Source of the DNA: Candidatus Flexicrinis proximus
GTDB lineage: Bacteria > Chloroflexota > Anaerolineae > Aggregatilineales > Phototrophicaceae
DNA: 64,000 bases
Assembly (NCBI GenBank): GCA_016712885.1
Contig: JADJQF010000003.1
Span: 620,001-684,000, forward strand
Direction: 5' to 3'
Part shown: positions 26,963 through 36,989 of the stretch, in pieces
Layout: every line of letters starts with the position of its first letter
How positions within the stretch are numbered: the first letter of the stretch is position 1
The notes under the pieces: generated by a model
The model's input: the letters and a program-made list of their open reading frames with translations, nothing else
Told to the model about the DNA's origin: nothing
The model's database searches: none
Position numbers and translations under genes: made by a program

Positions 26963-29441
26963 ATGAAACGCATCACACGTAACAGATTACTGACGTCAAC
27001 TTCAATCTTGTTGACTGCCTTTGGATTGTTTGTCGGCGTATTGACCAACTCAACCGTCTTAGCGCAAAGCAGCGCGGCTGAAGGAACAATATGGGTTGCG
27101 GATGAAGGCGGTAACAGCATTACAGTCATCAATGCGAGCACCAACGAGGTTGTCACAACACTAACCGGAATCGAAGCACCCCACAATCTCCAAGTGTCCC
27201 CAGATGGCGCAACTGTTTGGGCGATAAGCGGCCATGACAACACAGCTATACAAATCGATGCACGTACTTTCAATGTACTCGGCACGACTGCTACGGGCGC
27301 GCATCCGGCGCATATTATTCTGTCACCTGACGGCAGCACTGTTTATGTCACCAATGGCGGTGAAAACAGCGTTACGGTGATTGACGCGGCGAGTAAAGTA
27401 GTCCTCGCCACAATCTCGGTTGGAGCATTCCCGCACGGCCTGCGTCCCAGTCCGGATGGACGGTGGATTTATGTGGCGAATGCCGACAGTACGACATTAA
27501 GCGTGATCGACACGCTGGTCAATGAACACGTGGCGGACATCGAAGTCGGCCAGAAACCAGTCCAGGTTGCTTTTGACCCCAACGGTGAATACGTCTACTT
27601 TTCGCTCAACGGCGAAAATGCGGTCGGTAAAGTCGATGTTGCAACGCAGACGCTCGTAGGCAAAGTTGGCGTCGGTGTCGGACCTGTTCAGGTTTTCGTC
27701 ACTCCGGACAACAGCTACATTCTTGCTGCTAATCAAGGCACGGAAGGTAACCCCAGCACCACGGTTTCAATCATTGATGTGGAGACGTTTACCGTAGTCA
27801 AAACGGTCGAAACCGGCCAAGGCGCGCATGGTGTTGTTGTTGAACCGACCGGGCGTTACGCCTATATCACCAACATTTACGGCAACGACGTCGCGGTACT
27901 GGACTTAGCTTCGCAGGAAGTCGTAGCACGTCTATCCACCGGCAACAAGCCGAATGGCATCAGCTTTTCCGTGCTGCCCGCTGTTGCCGCCGAACCTATA
28001 ATTGCATTATCTGTCGATACCCCGGGCGAAGATCATGATGCGCATCACACGGAAGCACCAGCAACTCCTACTCCGGCTCCGCAGGCCACTGGAGAGGATC
28101 ACGACGCGCATCACCCCGAAGGTCAGCCAACTCCAAACGCCACCACCGAGCATGCTGGAGCAGACACGGGGCAAATGGACATGGGCGAGATGGACATGTC
28201 ACTGATGATGCAGCCCATGATGGACATGATGGATGTGATGTCAGGTATGGAAATGTCCGAGGACATGATGTCCATGATGCAAGAAATGCGCGACATGATG
28301 GATATGATGTCCGGCTCCGAAATGATGGGAGCCATGGGTTACATGGATATGTCGTCGATGATGCAGTCCATGATGGATATGATGGACTCAATGGCGAGTA
28401 TGGAAATGTCCGAGGACATGATGTCGATGATGCAGGACATGCGCGACATGATGGGTATGATGCACGATATGATGATGGACACTGACGAGAACCCCGGCCA
28501 AACGACTGACGACATGGACATGAGCGCTGGCGGCCATGAACTAATGCCGGTCAGCAGTTCAGGCGTGCCGTCGGCTTCCGAGTCGGTCGGTGCTCAGCTG
28601 CTTGATTACACGCTGGAAGGCGACGTGAAGGTGTTTGAAATCACCGCGCGTCCTGTTCTGTGGAACATTCTCGACGACGTGGTCGTGACAGCGTGGACAT
28701 ACAGTGGCACTGTCCCCGGACCTATGATTCGGGTTACTGAAGGCGATAATGTCCGGGTAGAGTTCACCAATGAACTTCCCGATGCAACAACAGTCCACTT
28801 TCACGGCAATACACTAACAAATGTAATGGATGGCGTGCCAAACGTCACCCAAAACCCCGTTGAACCGGGCGAAACGTTTGTCTACGAGTTTGTTGCGGGT
28901 CCAAGCGGAACTTTCTGGTATCACTCGCATCTTGATACGGATGTACAGATCGGGCTAGGGCTGTATGCACCGCTAATCATTGAACCGGCACAACCCGAAA
29001 CCTCTGCGCCTGATGTCGACGTCACGTTGCTACTCTCCGAATGGCGAGTTGTGGACGGCCAAACCTACCCCGCTATGCCGATGGCTGGCGCAGAACCGAA
29101 CTACTTTACGATCAATGGCAAAGCCTTCCCCGCGACTGAAACTATCGACGTTAAGGTAGGGCAGCGTGTGCGCATCCGTTTCATCAATGCTGGGCAGTTG
29201 GTCCACCCCATGCATACATGGCACCGCTTTCCAGATTGTTGCGACGGACGGCCATCCTGTCCCGGCTGCAGCGCAGCTCACCAAGGATACGGTAGCCGTC
29301 GCGCCGGGCGAACGTTACGACATCGAATTCATCGCGACTGAGCCGGGGGTGTGGGCGGTTCATTGCCATGTCCTGCACCACCTTACAAACGACGGAGAAG
29401 AACCCGGTGGCCTGACACTTGTCGTGAATATCACTGAGTAA
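26963..29441 (+). CDS. Beta-propeller / Met-rich linker / multicopper oxidase fusion, one frameshift
   Basis: An exported protein of about 826 aa. The ATG at 26963 has GGGGGAAGG before it and starts a signal peptide (cleavage near VLAQS). Residues about 35-345 form a YVTN-type propeller of repeated units such as GTIWVADEGGNSITVINAST and TVYVTNGGENSVTVID. A Met/His-rich linker (about 350-515) has many MDM/MM runs and DHDAHH. The rest is a multicopper oxidase with VHFHGNT, FWYHSHLDTD, an interrupted HPMHxHG, and WAVHCHVLHH. A one- or two-base indel near 29215-29225 breaks the HPMH site. Likely Cu(I) oxidase protecting the periplasm. Confidence 0.85.
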
Positions 29442-29714
29442 TCCTTCACCAGACGTAAATACTCCCCAACTGCCGCTTAGCACAGGTGAATGCCCGTGCT
29501 AAGCGGCTAATTTTGTGGAAGCTTAAACAAGAATCAGGGCAAATCACGAAATCTGACCAAACTCCAGCAGACTATCTGCAAAGTCATGGCCAACTACAAT
29601 ACTTTTAACTCCCGCCACCTTTTCTTTGCTGGGTTAACTTCGATTTGTGGCTTACGTTTTTCATGAAGCTTATGGCAAAGGCCTTTACCCCTTCCGGTAC
29701 ATATGCAGAAAACA

Positions 29715-29730
29715 ACCGCCAAATGGCGTA
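29715..29730. promoter_or_regulatory. 7-2-7 palindrome upstream of the ABC importer operon
   Basis: ACCGCCA-AA-TGGCGTA (29715-29730) in the 435-bp gap between the multicopper oxidase and the ABC substrate-binding gene, 147-162 bp before its start. Nothing else was recognised in 29442-29714 or 29731-29876. Confidence 0.65.
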
Positions 29731-29876
29731 TTTTGTGAATTGGAGAAGTTGTTACTATCGTCAGTTATCCACGGAAAGGTCGTGTAGACGAAACTCACGT
29801 TTTGTTACTTCCTATTGTAAGCCGCCTAACTTTCACTTGGTTCGGTCTCGCTAAATCCTCTTAAAGGAGATGTGCT

Positions 29877-31493
29877 ATGAAATCAAGTAGGTTTGGGATC
29901 TATTTGCTCGCTTTTGTGTTTATCTTCACCTTCGGAACTAGCGCTCAGGATTCCTCATCAGAACGCGTTCGCATTGCGTTGACAGGTGACGAATCAACGG
30001 TCAACCCGTATACCTATGTGACCGGATACCCTGGCTGGAATTTGTTGTTGCTTCAATACGATACATTGTTTCAGCTTAATGCTAGTGGCGTGCCAGAACC
30101 ATGGCTCGTGACAAGTGCAGAAACAAGCGACGATGGATTAACAGTAACGCTTAATTTGCGCGATGACGTTTTATGGCATGACGGCGAACAGTTCACATCG
30201 GAAGATGTCGTTTTCACTGTGAACTACTTCAAGGAGTTTGTTCACGGGCGTTTTACACGTTCATTGGGATCAATCGCAGCTGCAGAAGCAAACGGTGACT
30301 ATACCGTGGTGCTAACGTTGTCAGCACCAGCCCCATCGTTGGAACTTGGAACATTTGCAGACGTGCCGATGATGCCCCAGCACGTCTGGTCAGAAATTGA
30401 CGCACCGAACGCAGAAGATGCGGAGTTCAGCATAGACGTCAATATCGGTACGGGTCCGTACAAGATCGTTGAATATCAGTCTAATCAATTTTATCGTTTT
30501 GAAGCTAACGCAGCGTACTTTGCAGGTGCGCCCACTGTTCAAGAACTGGTGTTCATTCAGTACGCCGACACTACGGGTACGGTCGCGGCACTGCAATCAA
30601 ACGAAGTCGATATGCTTGTGCAGTCGGTCCCACCCGAACAGGCTGATCTATTGAGTATGGGTGGTGAGATCACCATTACCCGTGGGCCGCTGTTCACAAC
30701 GGAAATGCTCATATTCGATATGGAGCAGGCCCCTTTCAACAACGCTGTGGTACGTCAAGCGATGTCTTTCGCCATTGATCGCCAGGATATCGTGGATACT
30801 GTCTTTCTCGAGGCAGCGACTGTATGAAACATCGGCTGGATTCACCCTGCATCGTTGTTCCGCAACACGGACGTAGAAACCGTCTACGATTTGGATCAGG
30901 CCATTGGACTGCTCGATGAGGCAGGGATAATCGATAGCGACGGAGACGGCGTTCGCGAGTTGAATGGTGAACCTCTCTCGTTTGAGTTCCTGGCGGCCAG
31001 TGATAATTCACTGCGAATTCGAACTGCGGAGCTTGTGCGTGAGATGCTCCTGCAAATCGGTATCGATGCTCAGGTCGTTGTGATGGAGCGCACTGCGCAG
31101 GTGCAGGCAGTATGGCCCGAATTTGATGTGAGCAAAGGTCGCAATTATCAAATGGCGATATTTGGCTGGTCTGCACCCGTACAAGCGGATCCAATTCGCA
31201 TCGCGACACTCGTGAATTCTGATCCGGCAGTTGGTGTCATCAACTTGTCTGGTTATGTAAACCCAGTTGCCGATGAATTGTCATTGGAACTGCTTCGGAC
31301 AATTGACCCTGATCGCCAGCAGGAGTTGCTATCCGAATTGCAGGCAATCATTGCGGAAGATTTGCCGTTCATTATGATTGCCTATCCTGACGGAATGTAT
31401 GCTTACCGTCCCTCAATATATGACGGTTGGGTATTCATGACTGGCCAGGGCGTATTCCATAAGCTGTCGTTCTTGGCTGCTAGCGACGAATAG
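29877..31493 (+). CDS. ABC transporter substrate-binding protein (family 5) with an in-frame TGA
   Basis: Extracytoplasmic solute receptor of the peptide/nickel class, about 538 aa. A signal peptide ends near SAQDSSS. Family features include DDGLTVTLNLRDDVLWHDG then EQFTSEDVVFTVNYF, and FNNAVVRQAMSFAIDRQDIV. The frame meets TGA at 30825-30827 and continues in the same frame as NIGWIHPASLFRNTDVETV to the true end at 31493. Glycine would be expected at that point in this family, so GGA to TGA (one base) explains it best. GGAGATGTGCT precedes the ATG. Two permease genes follow; substrate unknown. Confidence 0.85.
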
Positions 31494-31582
31494 GCGGGTG
31501 TGACAACAACCGAACTAAGACACCCACTAAACGACTGGAATTAAACGTCCCGTTCAACTAGGACTTCAAGACATCCATCAAA

Positions 31583-32557
31583 ATGAACGCAAACGGTCAG
31601 AGCACTAAGATAGTACAGTATGTCGGAGTTCTATTCGTTGCGCTGACCTTGAACTTTTTGCTCCCGCGATTAATGCCAGGTAACCCACTGGAGTTACTCG
31701 CGGGAGCAGAAGTCGGCATGATGTCGCCTGCAGAACGTCAACAGGTAATAGAAGCGGTCGGTCTTGATCGCCCCCTTCACCTTCAATTTGTCAAGTATAT
31801 TGGCGATGTTCTCACTGGTAATTTTGGCTACTCCTATCGCCAAAACCGCCCAATTATCGACATGATTGCGGAGCGCCTGCCATGGACGCTGTTCCTTGCA
31901 ACGAGCTCGCTCATCCTTTCAGCCATTATCGGAATCGTTTTGGGAGCTCTGGCCGCACTGCGGAGGGGGAGACTGTTTGACATATTGATGTACAACAGCA
32001 TGATTGTGATTGATTCCCTGCCATCTTTCTGGATTGGAATGCTCGGAATTGCGATATTTGCTGTTCGATTAGGGCTTTTACCCTCGCAAGGTGCAGTCAC
32101 ACCTGCAAGCGGTTATCAAGGAATTGAGTATTTTCGAGATGTGCTTGAACATGCGATTTTGCCAATTGCGACACTGTCGATTGTCAGCACGCCGCGTATT
32201 TTCCTGATGATGCGTTACACGATGATCGGCGTGATTGGCGAAGATTTCATCCGTACCGCACGCTCAAAAGGCCTAACAGAACGCGCCATCCTCTCAAGAC
32301 ATATTATTCCCAACGCGTTGATACCCGTTGTCACTGTACTAGCATTACGTTTCGGATTCGCATTTGGTGGAACAGTCGTAATTGAGACCGTATTTTCCTA
32401 CCCTGGCTTGGGACGATTGATCTTTGAAGCGGTGCGTGGACGTGATTATCCCGTCATGCAAGCGGGATTTTTGCTGATCACCATTGCGGTACTGGCTTCC
32501 AATCTCTTTGCAGATTGGCTGTACCCGAAACTTGACCCCCGTGTACGCGCATCATAG
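31583..32557 (+). CDS. ABC transporter permease (DppB/NikB type)
   Basis: Inner-membrane channel subunit, 324 aa, with about six helices. The N-terminal LNFLLPRLMPGNPLELLAG and GLDRPLHLQFVKYIGD, the DSLPSFWIGML segment, and the EAA loop EDFIRTARSKGLTERAILSR are all typical of the DppB group. It lies 90 bp after the substrate-binding gene and before a PIG-L-like gene. No ATP-binding subunit is encoded in this window, so the importer must borrow one or be completed elsewhere. Confidence 0.9.
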   Translation: MNANGQSTKIVQYVGVLFVALTLNFLLPRLMPGNPLELLAGAEVGMMSPAERQQVIEAVGLDRPLHLQFVKYIGDVLTGNFGYSYRQNRPIIDMIAERLPWTLFLATSSLILSAIIGIVLGALAALRRGRLFDILMYNSMIVIDSLPSFWIGMLGIAIFAVRLGLLPSQGAVTPASGYQGIEYFRDVLEHAILPIATLSIVSTPRIFLMMRYTMIGVIGEDFIRTARSKGLTERAILSRHIIPNALIPVVTVLALRFGFAFGGTVVIETVFSYPGLGRLIFEAVRGRDYPVMQAGFLLITIAVLASNLFADWLYPKLDPRVRAS

Positions 32558-32575
32558 GAAGCGATTGGCGAGAAA

Positions 32576-33322
32576 ATGACACGAGTACTGATGCTTGCAA
32601 GCTTTGGTTTGGAAATTGTGGAATGTGGCGGCACGCTGGCGCTTCACGTCCAGTCTGGTGACAATGTTTACGCGGGCGTGCTTCTCAGCCGTCCTGAGAG
32701 CCGTCCACAGGTACGCGAAGCAGCAGCCATCCTGGGTATTCCGGAAGTGGAGTTCTTGGAATTCCCTTACGGCGAGTGGATTGTTGACGTCCAGTCGAAA
32801 GAACGAATCGTCTCCCTTATTCGGCGCTTACGTCCGGATATAGTGATAACGCAAGACCCTCATCACGCTCAGCACGATCTTGATCCTGATCGACGACTTA
32901 TCGCCCTGTTATATACCGAATCATTTGCCCTTGCTGGTCGTGACTGGCACGTTGCAGAGTGCGGGGGCCATGCACCGCACCCCGTAAGCAACATCTACTA
33001 CATGACCCCAGAACATCCCAACTGTATTGTGGAAATCAGTCAGACTTTTGAGTTGAAACAACAAGCACTTGCGACACTTGGCAGTCAACTGGAATTCAGC
33101 GCTCAGATGATTGAACGGATGGCATCTCCACAGGCACTGCGCCACATGCTTGAAAACTACGATTCGCTCAAAGAGAATAAACGCGAGCTAGGACTTGCCT
33201 TGCACCGCCAATTTGACAAGGCTTTGGCGCTGTCCAATGGACTGGCAGGACATTCCGGCGTTGTCATGGGTGAAGCCTATCGACGCGAAGGTGTATTTAA
33301 GCTCAACAAACTCTCGGGATAA
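32576..33322 (+). CDS. PIG-L (LmbE)-family protein lacking the usual metal motif
   Basis: PIG-L proteins are zinc-dependent N-deacetylases with an N-terminal AHPDDE metal motif. Here the fold is clear (CGGTLALHVQSGDNVYAGVL, RRLRPDIVITQDPHHAQHDL, DPDRRLIALL), but the metal motif is replaced by ASFGLE: the first His and both Asp are lost, while the second His-rich site is kept. At 248 aa the length is normal. It sits between two permease genes, 18 bp after one and 5 bp before the other, so it is co-expressed with the importer. Catalysis is doubtful; a binding or altered role is possible. Confidence 0.8.
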   Translation: MTRVLMLASFGLEIVECGGTLALHVQSGDNVYAGVLLSRPESRPQVREAAAILGIPEVEFLEFPYGEWIVDVQSKERIVSLIRRLRPDIVITQDPHHAQHDLDPDRRLIALLYTESFALAGRDWHVAECGGHAPHPVSNIYYMTPEHPNCIVEISQTFELKQQALATLGSQLEFSAQMIERMASPQALRHMLENYDSLKENKRELGLALHRQFDKALALSNGLAGHSGVVMGEAYRREGVFKLNKLSG

Positions 33323-33327
33323 GGTTC

Positions 33328-34215
33328 ATGACGGTTTCAGAAATTCGCCTGAGAAACGAGCCTCTAGTCATCAGATCCGGAACATTGAGAAAGTATCTCA
33401 CTGCGACGCACATTGCTGCCGCTGTAGGCATGTTTCTCATTGCGGGTTTTGTGTTGACAGCGGTTCTTGCGCCGCTGATTAGCCCTTATGACCCTACAGA
33501 ACGTGTTGGACGTCCGTTTTCCCCTCCGAGCGCAGAACATGCCTTCGGAACGAACGATATCGGGCAGGATATTCTCAGTGAGTTGATTCATGGGACGCGA
33601 ATTTCGCTCATCGTTGGGGTATTCGCAGGCTCGATAACGGTACTTATCGGGCTTACAGTGGGCATATTGGCCGGCTACTTTCCATTAACGGGACGCTGGT
33701 TGATGCGGGTTACGGATATTGTGTTAATCCTTCCGTTTCTGCCTCTCCTGATTATCTTGTCTGCATACATCGGACGAGGGATATTCAATACCATCCTGGT
33801 AATCGGTTTATTGGTCTGGGCGGGCACTGCACGTGTGATTCGCGGACAGGTGCTAACCATTTCTCAACAAGATTATGTGATGGCAGCGCGCAGCCTTGGT
33901 GCTAGAGATGGATACATTCTCTTACGATACATCTTGCCGCAGGTCATATTGTTAGCAATCGGGGAATTTGTTCAAGCGACAAGCGCAGCCATTTTGCTTG
34001 AAGCATCATTGAGTTTTCTGGGACTTGGCGATCCGATTCAGAAGAGTTGGGGGACTGTTCTGTACTGGGCTCAGGTACGCGGGGCGTTCTTATCCCCAGC
34101 TTGGGTCTGGTGGGTACTGCCCCCCGGTATTCTCATCAGTCTGACAACGCTTGGGTTCGCGTTGGTTGGTTTTTCCTTGGAGCAGTACGTAAATCCACGT
34201 TTACGCAAGAGATAA
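33328..34215 (+). CDS. ABC transporter permease (DppC/NikC type)
   Basis: Second channel subunit, 295 aa. The N-terminal LAPLISPYDPTERVGRPFSP and AFGTNDIGQDILSELIHGTR are classic for DppC proteins. The EAA loop is QDYVMAARSLGARDGYILLR. About six helices. Together with the DppB-type gene it forms a complete membrane pore, but no ATPase genes follow; the next gene is a convergent Fur-family regulator. Confidence 0.9.
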   Translation: MTVSEIRLRNEPLVIRSGTLRKYLTATHIAAAVGMFLIAGFVLTAVLAPLISPYDPTERVGRPFSPPSAEHAFGTNDIGQDILSELIHGTRISLIVGVFAGSITVLIGLTVGILAGYFPLTGRWLMRVTDIVLILPFLPLLIILSAYIGRGIFNTILVIGLLVWAGTARVIRGQVLTISQQDYVMAARSLGARDGYILLRYILPQVILLAIGEFVQATSAAILLEASLSFLGLGDPIQKSWGTVLYWAQVRGAFLSPAWVWWVLPPGILISLTTLGFALVGFSLEQYVNPRLRKR

Positions 34216-34307
34216 GTGGGAACCAGTTCACAAACGAGAAATTCTTACTCCACTTGCAGTAACATATATTCGGGTTGATGCCTTATCACTGATTCTTTTA
34301 GTCCTCC

Positions 34308-34772
34308 TCAGCGAAATTCTGGCGAGCTGCGTTGGATCCCTGAACTCGTTATACGGCATGCCTGGCACATACCCATAATTACGAGATGATCGCTGTCTGC
34401 GGAAAACGCATAAACTTCAGTGAGCTGATCGAACATCAGCTTAACTACGTTATGTTCGATCTCTTGTTCTTTGCGGCATCTCCGGCAGATCAAATGGTGA
34501 TGACGATGAGGCCCGGCAATTTCATAATACGTCTCGCCGTCGCCCGGCTCGGCAGACAGGACCAGCCCTAAATCAACATATAACTTCAGCGTACGGTACA
34601 GCGTCGACCGATCAATGCTGTAGTCTTTAACGCGTACTCGGGCGAAAATTTCACCGAGCGTGGAATGGCTGTTTCCCTCACATACGGCATCGAGAATGAG
34701 GATCCGTTGACGTGTAACCCTGTGACCCGCCGTGCGCAGGATATCTTCGTAAGATTTTTGATCATGGGACAT
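34308..34772 (-). CDS. Fur-family metalloregulator
   Basis: A 154-aa repressor of the Fur/Zur/PerR group. The ATG at 34772 gives the normal N-terminus (MSHDQKSYEDILRTAGHRVT). The winged helix has GEIFARVRVKDYSIDRSTLY with RTLKLYVDLGLV. The metal sites include HRHHHLICRRC and MCQAC, the two CxxC pairs of the structural zinc. It diverges from a CDF metal exporter 87 bp away, suggesting that it controls that gene and senses Zn, Mn or Fe; the metal cannot be told from sequence. Confidence 0.88.
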   Translation of the reverse strand: MSHDQKSYEDILRTAGHRVTRQRILILDAVCEGNSHSTLGEIFARVRVKDYSIDRSTLYRTLKLYVDLGLVLSAEPGDGETYYEIAGPHRHHHLICRRCRKEQEIEHNVVKLMFDQLTEVYAFSADSDHLVIMGMCQACRITSSGIQRSSPEFR

Positions 34773-34859
34773 AGCGTCACTTCCTACCAATTTTTGCAAT
34801 AAGCCGGTTTCGGCCAACGTCGATGATAAACTGATCCCAGATACATTTCGAGCAGAGAA

Positions 34860-36374
34860 ATGAGTTATGCCATGGCGCATCAGCATCCGCATGGCCATGA
34901 ACACGATCATGACCATCATCATCCAACAGGGATTTGGGGGTGGATCAGTCAGGCGCTACACATACGCAGCCATGAGCACGCGTCGCTCAATGCCGATCCA
35001 GCTTTCAATGCCACCGACGAAGGCATCAGAACTGTATGGCTGGCGCTCGCCGCGCTTGGGACTACATCCCTGTTGCAAATCGGTATTTTTGCAGCGAGCG
35101 GCAGCGTGGCGTTGCTTGCCGATACCGTCCACAATATTGGCGACACGTTGAACTCCGTACCACTCCTTGCAGCTTTCTATTTGGCGCGCCGGACCGCAAC
35201 CCGCCGTTACACTTATGGATTCGGGCGTGCCGAGGATATCGCCGGTGTATTGATTGTAATCTCTATCGCGTTCAGCGCCGGCGTCATCTTTTGGGAGTCG
35301 ATACAAAAGCTCTTCAATCCGCAGCCGATGCAAAACCTTGCGTGGGTGGCGGCAGCCGCCGTAATCGGGTTTGTCGGCAATGAAGCGGTTGCGCTTATGC
35401 AAATTCGCACCGGTCGGAAAATCGGATCCGATGCGATGATCGCTGATGGCCTCCATGCGCGTATTGACGGCCTGACCTCGCTAGCTGTATTGGTCGCAGT
35501 CGCTGGGACTCTTATTGGACTTCCAATCCTTGACCCTTTGATTGGACTACTGATCGGTGTCTCCATCCTGTTTATTACCCGTGATGCAGCCACTCGGATC
35601 TGGTATCGAGTCATGGACGCGATCGATCCGAGCCTGGTCAACCGGATCGAACATACAGCTGAACAGATCTCAGGCGTACAATCCGTGGATCTTGTCCGTG
35701 CGCGTTGGGTCGGTCACGAGTTGTTCGCTGAAATCAGCGTTACAGCCGGAGAACTTGGCGTCTGCAGCGAGATCCGCGCTGCGCTACATCAATCGATCCC
35801 AAACCTGACTGAGGTCATCATACAGGTGACACCTTCCGGCGCTCCCGGGTCGACAAACGACAAACCTATATCGGCCAAACTGAATATCCTGCCTCCACGA
35901 TACCAGCTTAGAACACCGAGTGCAGCACCAATGGGCGCTGCATCGCTCAAGTTCGACGCCGATGGTAAACCCGCGTGGAACGAGATCTGGACGGACTTTT
36001 GTGAACTTGCTCTGGCTGGCGGTCCCCCTCATCGCGGCACCTTGCTTGAACCCGTAACACCCGAATCCGCAGCAGCGAATCCATCTGCGTACGAAGCAGT
36101 GATCAGCGAACTAGAACGTGGCCTCCAGATGGTGACTGGGCTAGAAACTGTGCACAGTACGACACTGGGCTGGATCGGCCTCGTCTGCAGCAGCGAGGAG
36201 ATGGCACTCTGGCTGCTTCGCGCCATCGTGGTTGAGAATATCAGCATCCGCCGTGAGGACAAAACGCTTTATCTGCCGGCGGGACCGGATTTTCGGGTCG
36301 AGCGGGAAATCAAGAACGTCATCACAGTGATTGCTAAAACGCACCACTACTGGCAGGAACACGTCGCGGGATAG
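34860..36374 (+). CDS. CDF-family metal exporter with a large C-terminal extension
   Basis: Cation diffusion facilitator, a proton-coupled divalent metal exporter. The N-terminus is His-rich (HQHPHGHEHDHDHHH), then six helices carry the metal sites VALLADTVHNIGDT and MIADGLHARIDGLTS. The CDF cytoplasmic domain (about 265-320) is followed by an unusual domain of about 150 residues starting near GKPAWNEIWTDFCELAL, with WIGLVCSSEEMALWLLRAIV and AKTHHYWQEHV, which was not assigned to a family. Total 504 aa against the usual 300-330. Divergent from the Fur-type gene. From 36375 to 36617 nothing was recognised. Confidence 0.85.
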   Translation: MSYAMAHQHPHGHEHDHDHHHPTGIWGWISQALHIRSHEHASLNADPAFNATDEGIRTVWLALAALGTTSLLQIGIFAASGSVALLADTVHNIGDTLNSVPLLAAFYLARRTATRRYTYGFGRAEDIAGVLIVISIAFSAGVIFWESIQKLFNPQPMQNLAWVAAAAVIGFVGNEAVALMQIRTGRKIGSDAMIADGLHARIDGLTSLAVLVAVAGTLIGLPILDPLIGLLIGVSILFITRDAATRIWYRVMDAIDPSLVNRIEHTAEQISGVQSVDLVRARWVGHELFAEISVTAGELGVCSEIRAALHQSIPNLTEVIIQVTPSGAPGSTNDKPISAKLNILPPRYQLRTPSAAPMGAASLKFDADGKPAWNEIWTDFCELALAGGPPHRGTLLEPVTPESAAANPSAYEAVISELERGLQMVTGLETVHSTTLGWIGLVCSSEEMALWLLRAIVVENISIRREDKTLYLPAGPDFRVEREIKNVITVIAKTHHYWQEHVAG

Positions 36375-36617
36375 TTTCCCTTTAGCCTAGTTATTCGTGC
36401 TTCGCCCCCTCAAAACGCTGTTGGTTCAGAAAATGCGTTGAGTGGTCGTTGTCCTGCCAGTAATTGGATATGAGTAGGCTCAGGCGACAGCCAATCGAAT
36501 GATTCATGCAGCGTATCTGTCGCGACTTACGTCGTAGTAGCCCTTCGTTAAATCGCGATACATCTAATACTTTGGGGCGGCACTCAGCGCACCGCCCCTC
36601 GTTGCTCTCGCGTCCTC

Positions 36618-36989
36618 CTAGAACGGGATACTCCCGTCTTCGCCCTCGTCCGAGCCGTGATCGCCGTTCTCTGCGCGGTCGAGCAGGACGAGACGATTGG
36701 CGTCCATATCGATACTCGCCTGCGCCGTGCCGCTCTGGTCAGTCCACGCCGATGGCCGCAGCCATTCCGCCGACGCCTGCACCAGCGATCCCTTCCTGAC
36801 GTACTGCACCGCGATGTCGGCCAGGCGGTTCCAACAATTCACCCGCACCCACAGCGTCAGCTTCTCGCCGGCGCGGTTCTTGCGGCTGACCGCCACCGAG
36901 AATGACGCCACGCGCTGCTCACCTACTTCGCGCACCTGCGGATCACTGCCGACGAAACCCGTAACTTGCGTAGTGACACTGGTACCCAT
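36618..36989 (-). CDS. ssb: Single-stranded DNA-binding protein
   Basis: A 123-aa OB-fold protein that coats single-stranded DNA. The ATG at 36989 is preceded by AAAGGAGAG. Features: an N-terminal GTSVTTQVTGFVGSDPQVR, SFSVAVSRK, the aromatic strand LTLWVRVNCWNRLAD with YVRKGSLVQA, and the acidic tip EGEDGSIPF that recruits replication partners. Short, with little linker, as in mobile-element SSBs. Together with the Rep and ParAB genes further right it suggests that the acquired region has its own replication functions. Confidence 0.85.
   Translation of the reverse strand: MGTSVTTQVTGFVGSDPQVREVGEQRVASFSVAVSRKNRAGEKLTLWVRVNCWNRLADIAVQYVRKGSLVQASAEWLRPSAWTDQSGTAQASIDMDANRLVLLDRAENGDHGSDEGEDGSIPF

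Noticed and set aside
30825..30827. Selenocysteine at the in-frame TGA
   Set aside because: The family has glycine, not cysteine, at this position and no selenocysteine insertion hairpin was evident; a point change is simpler.
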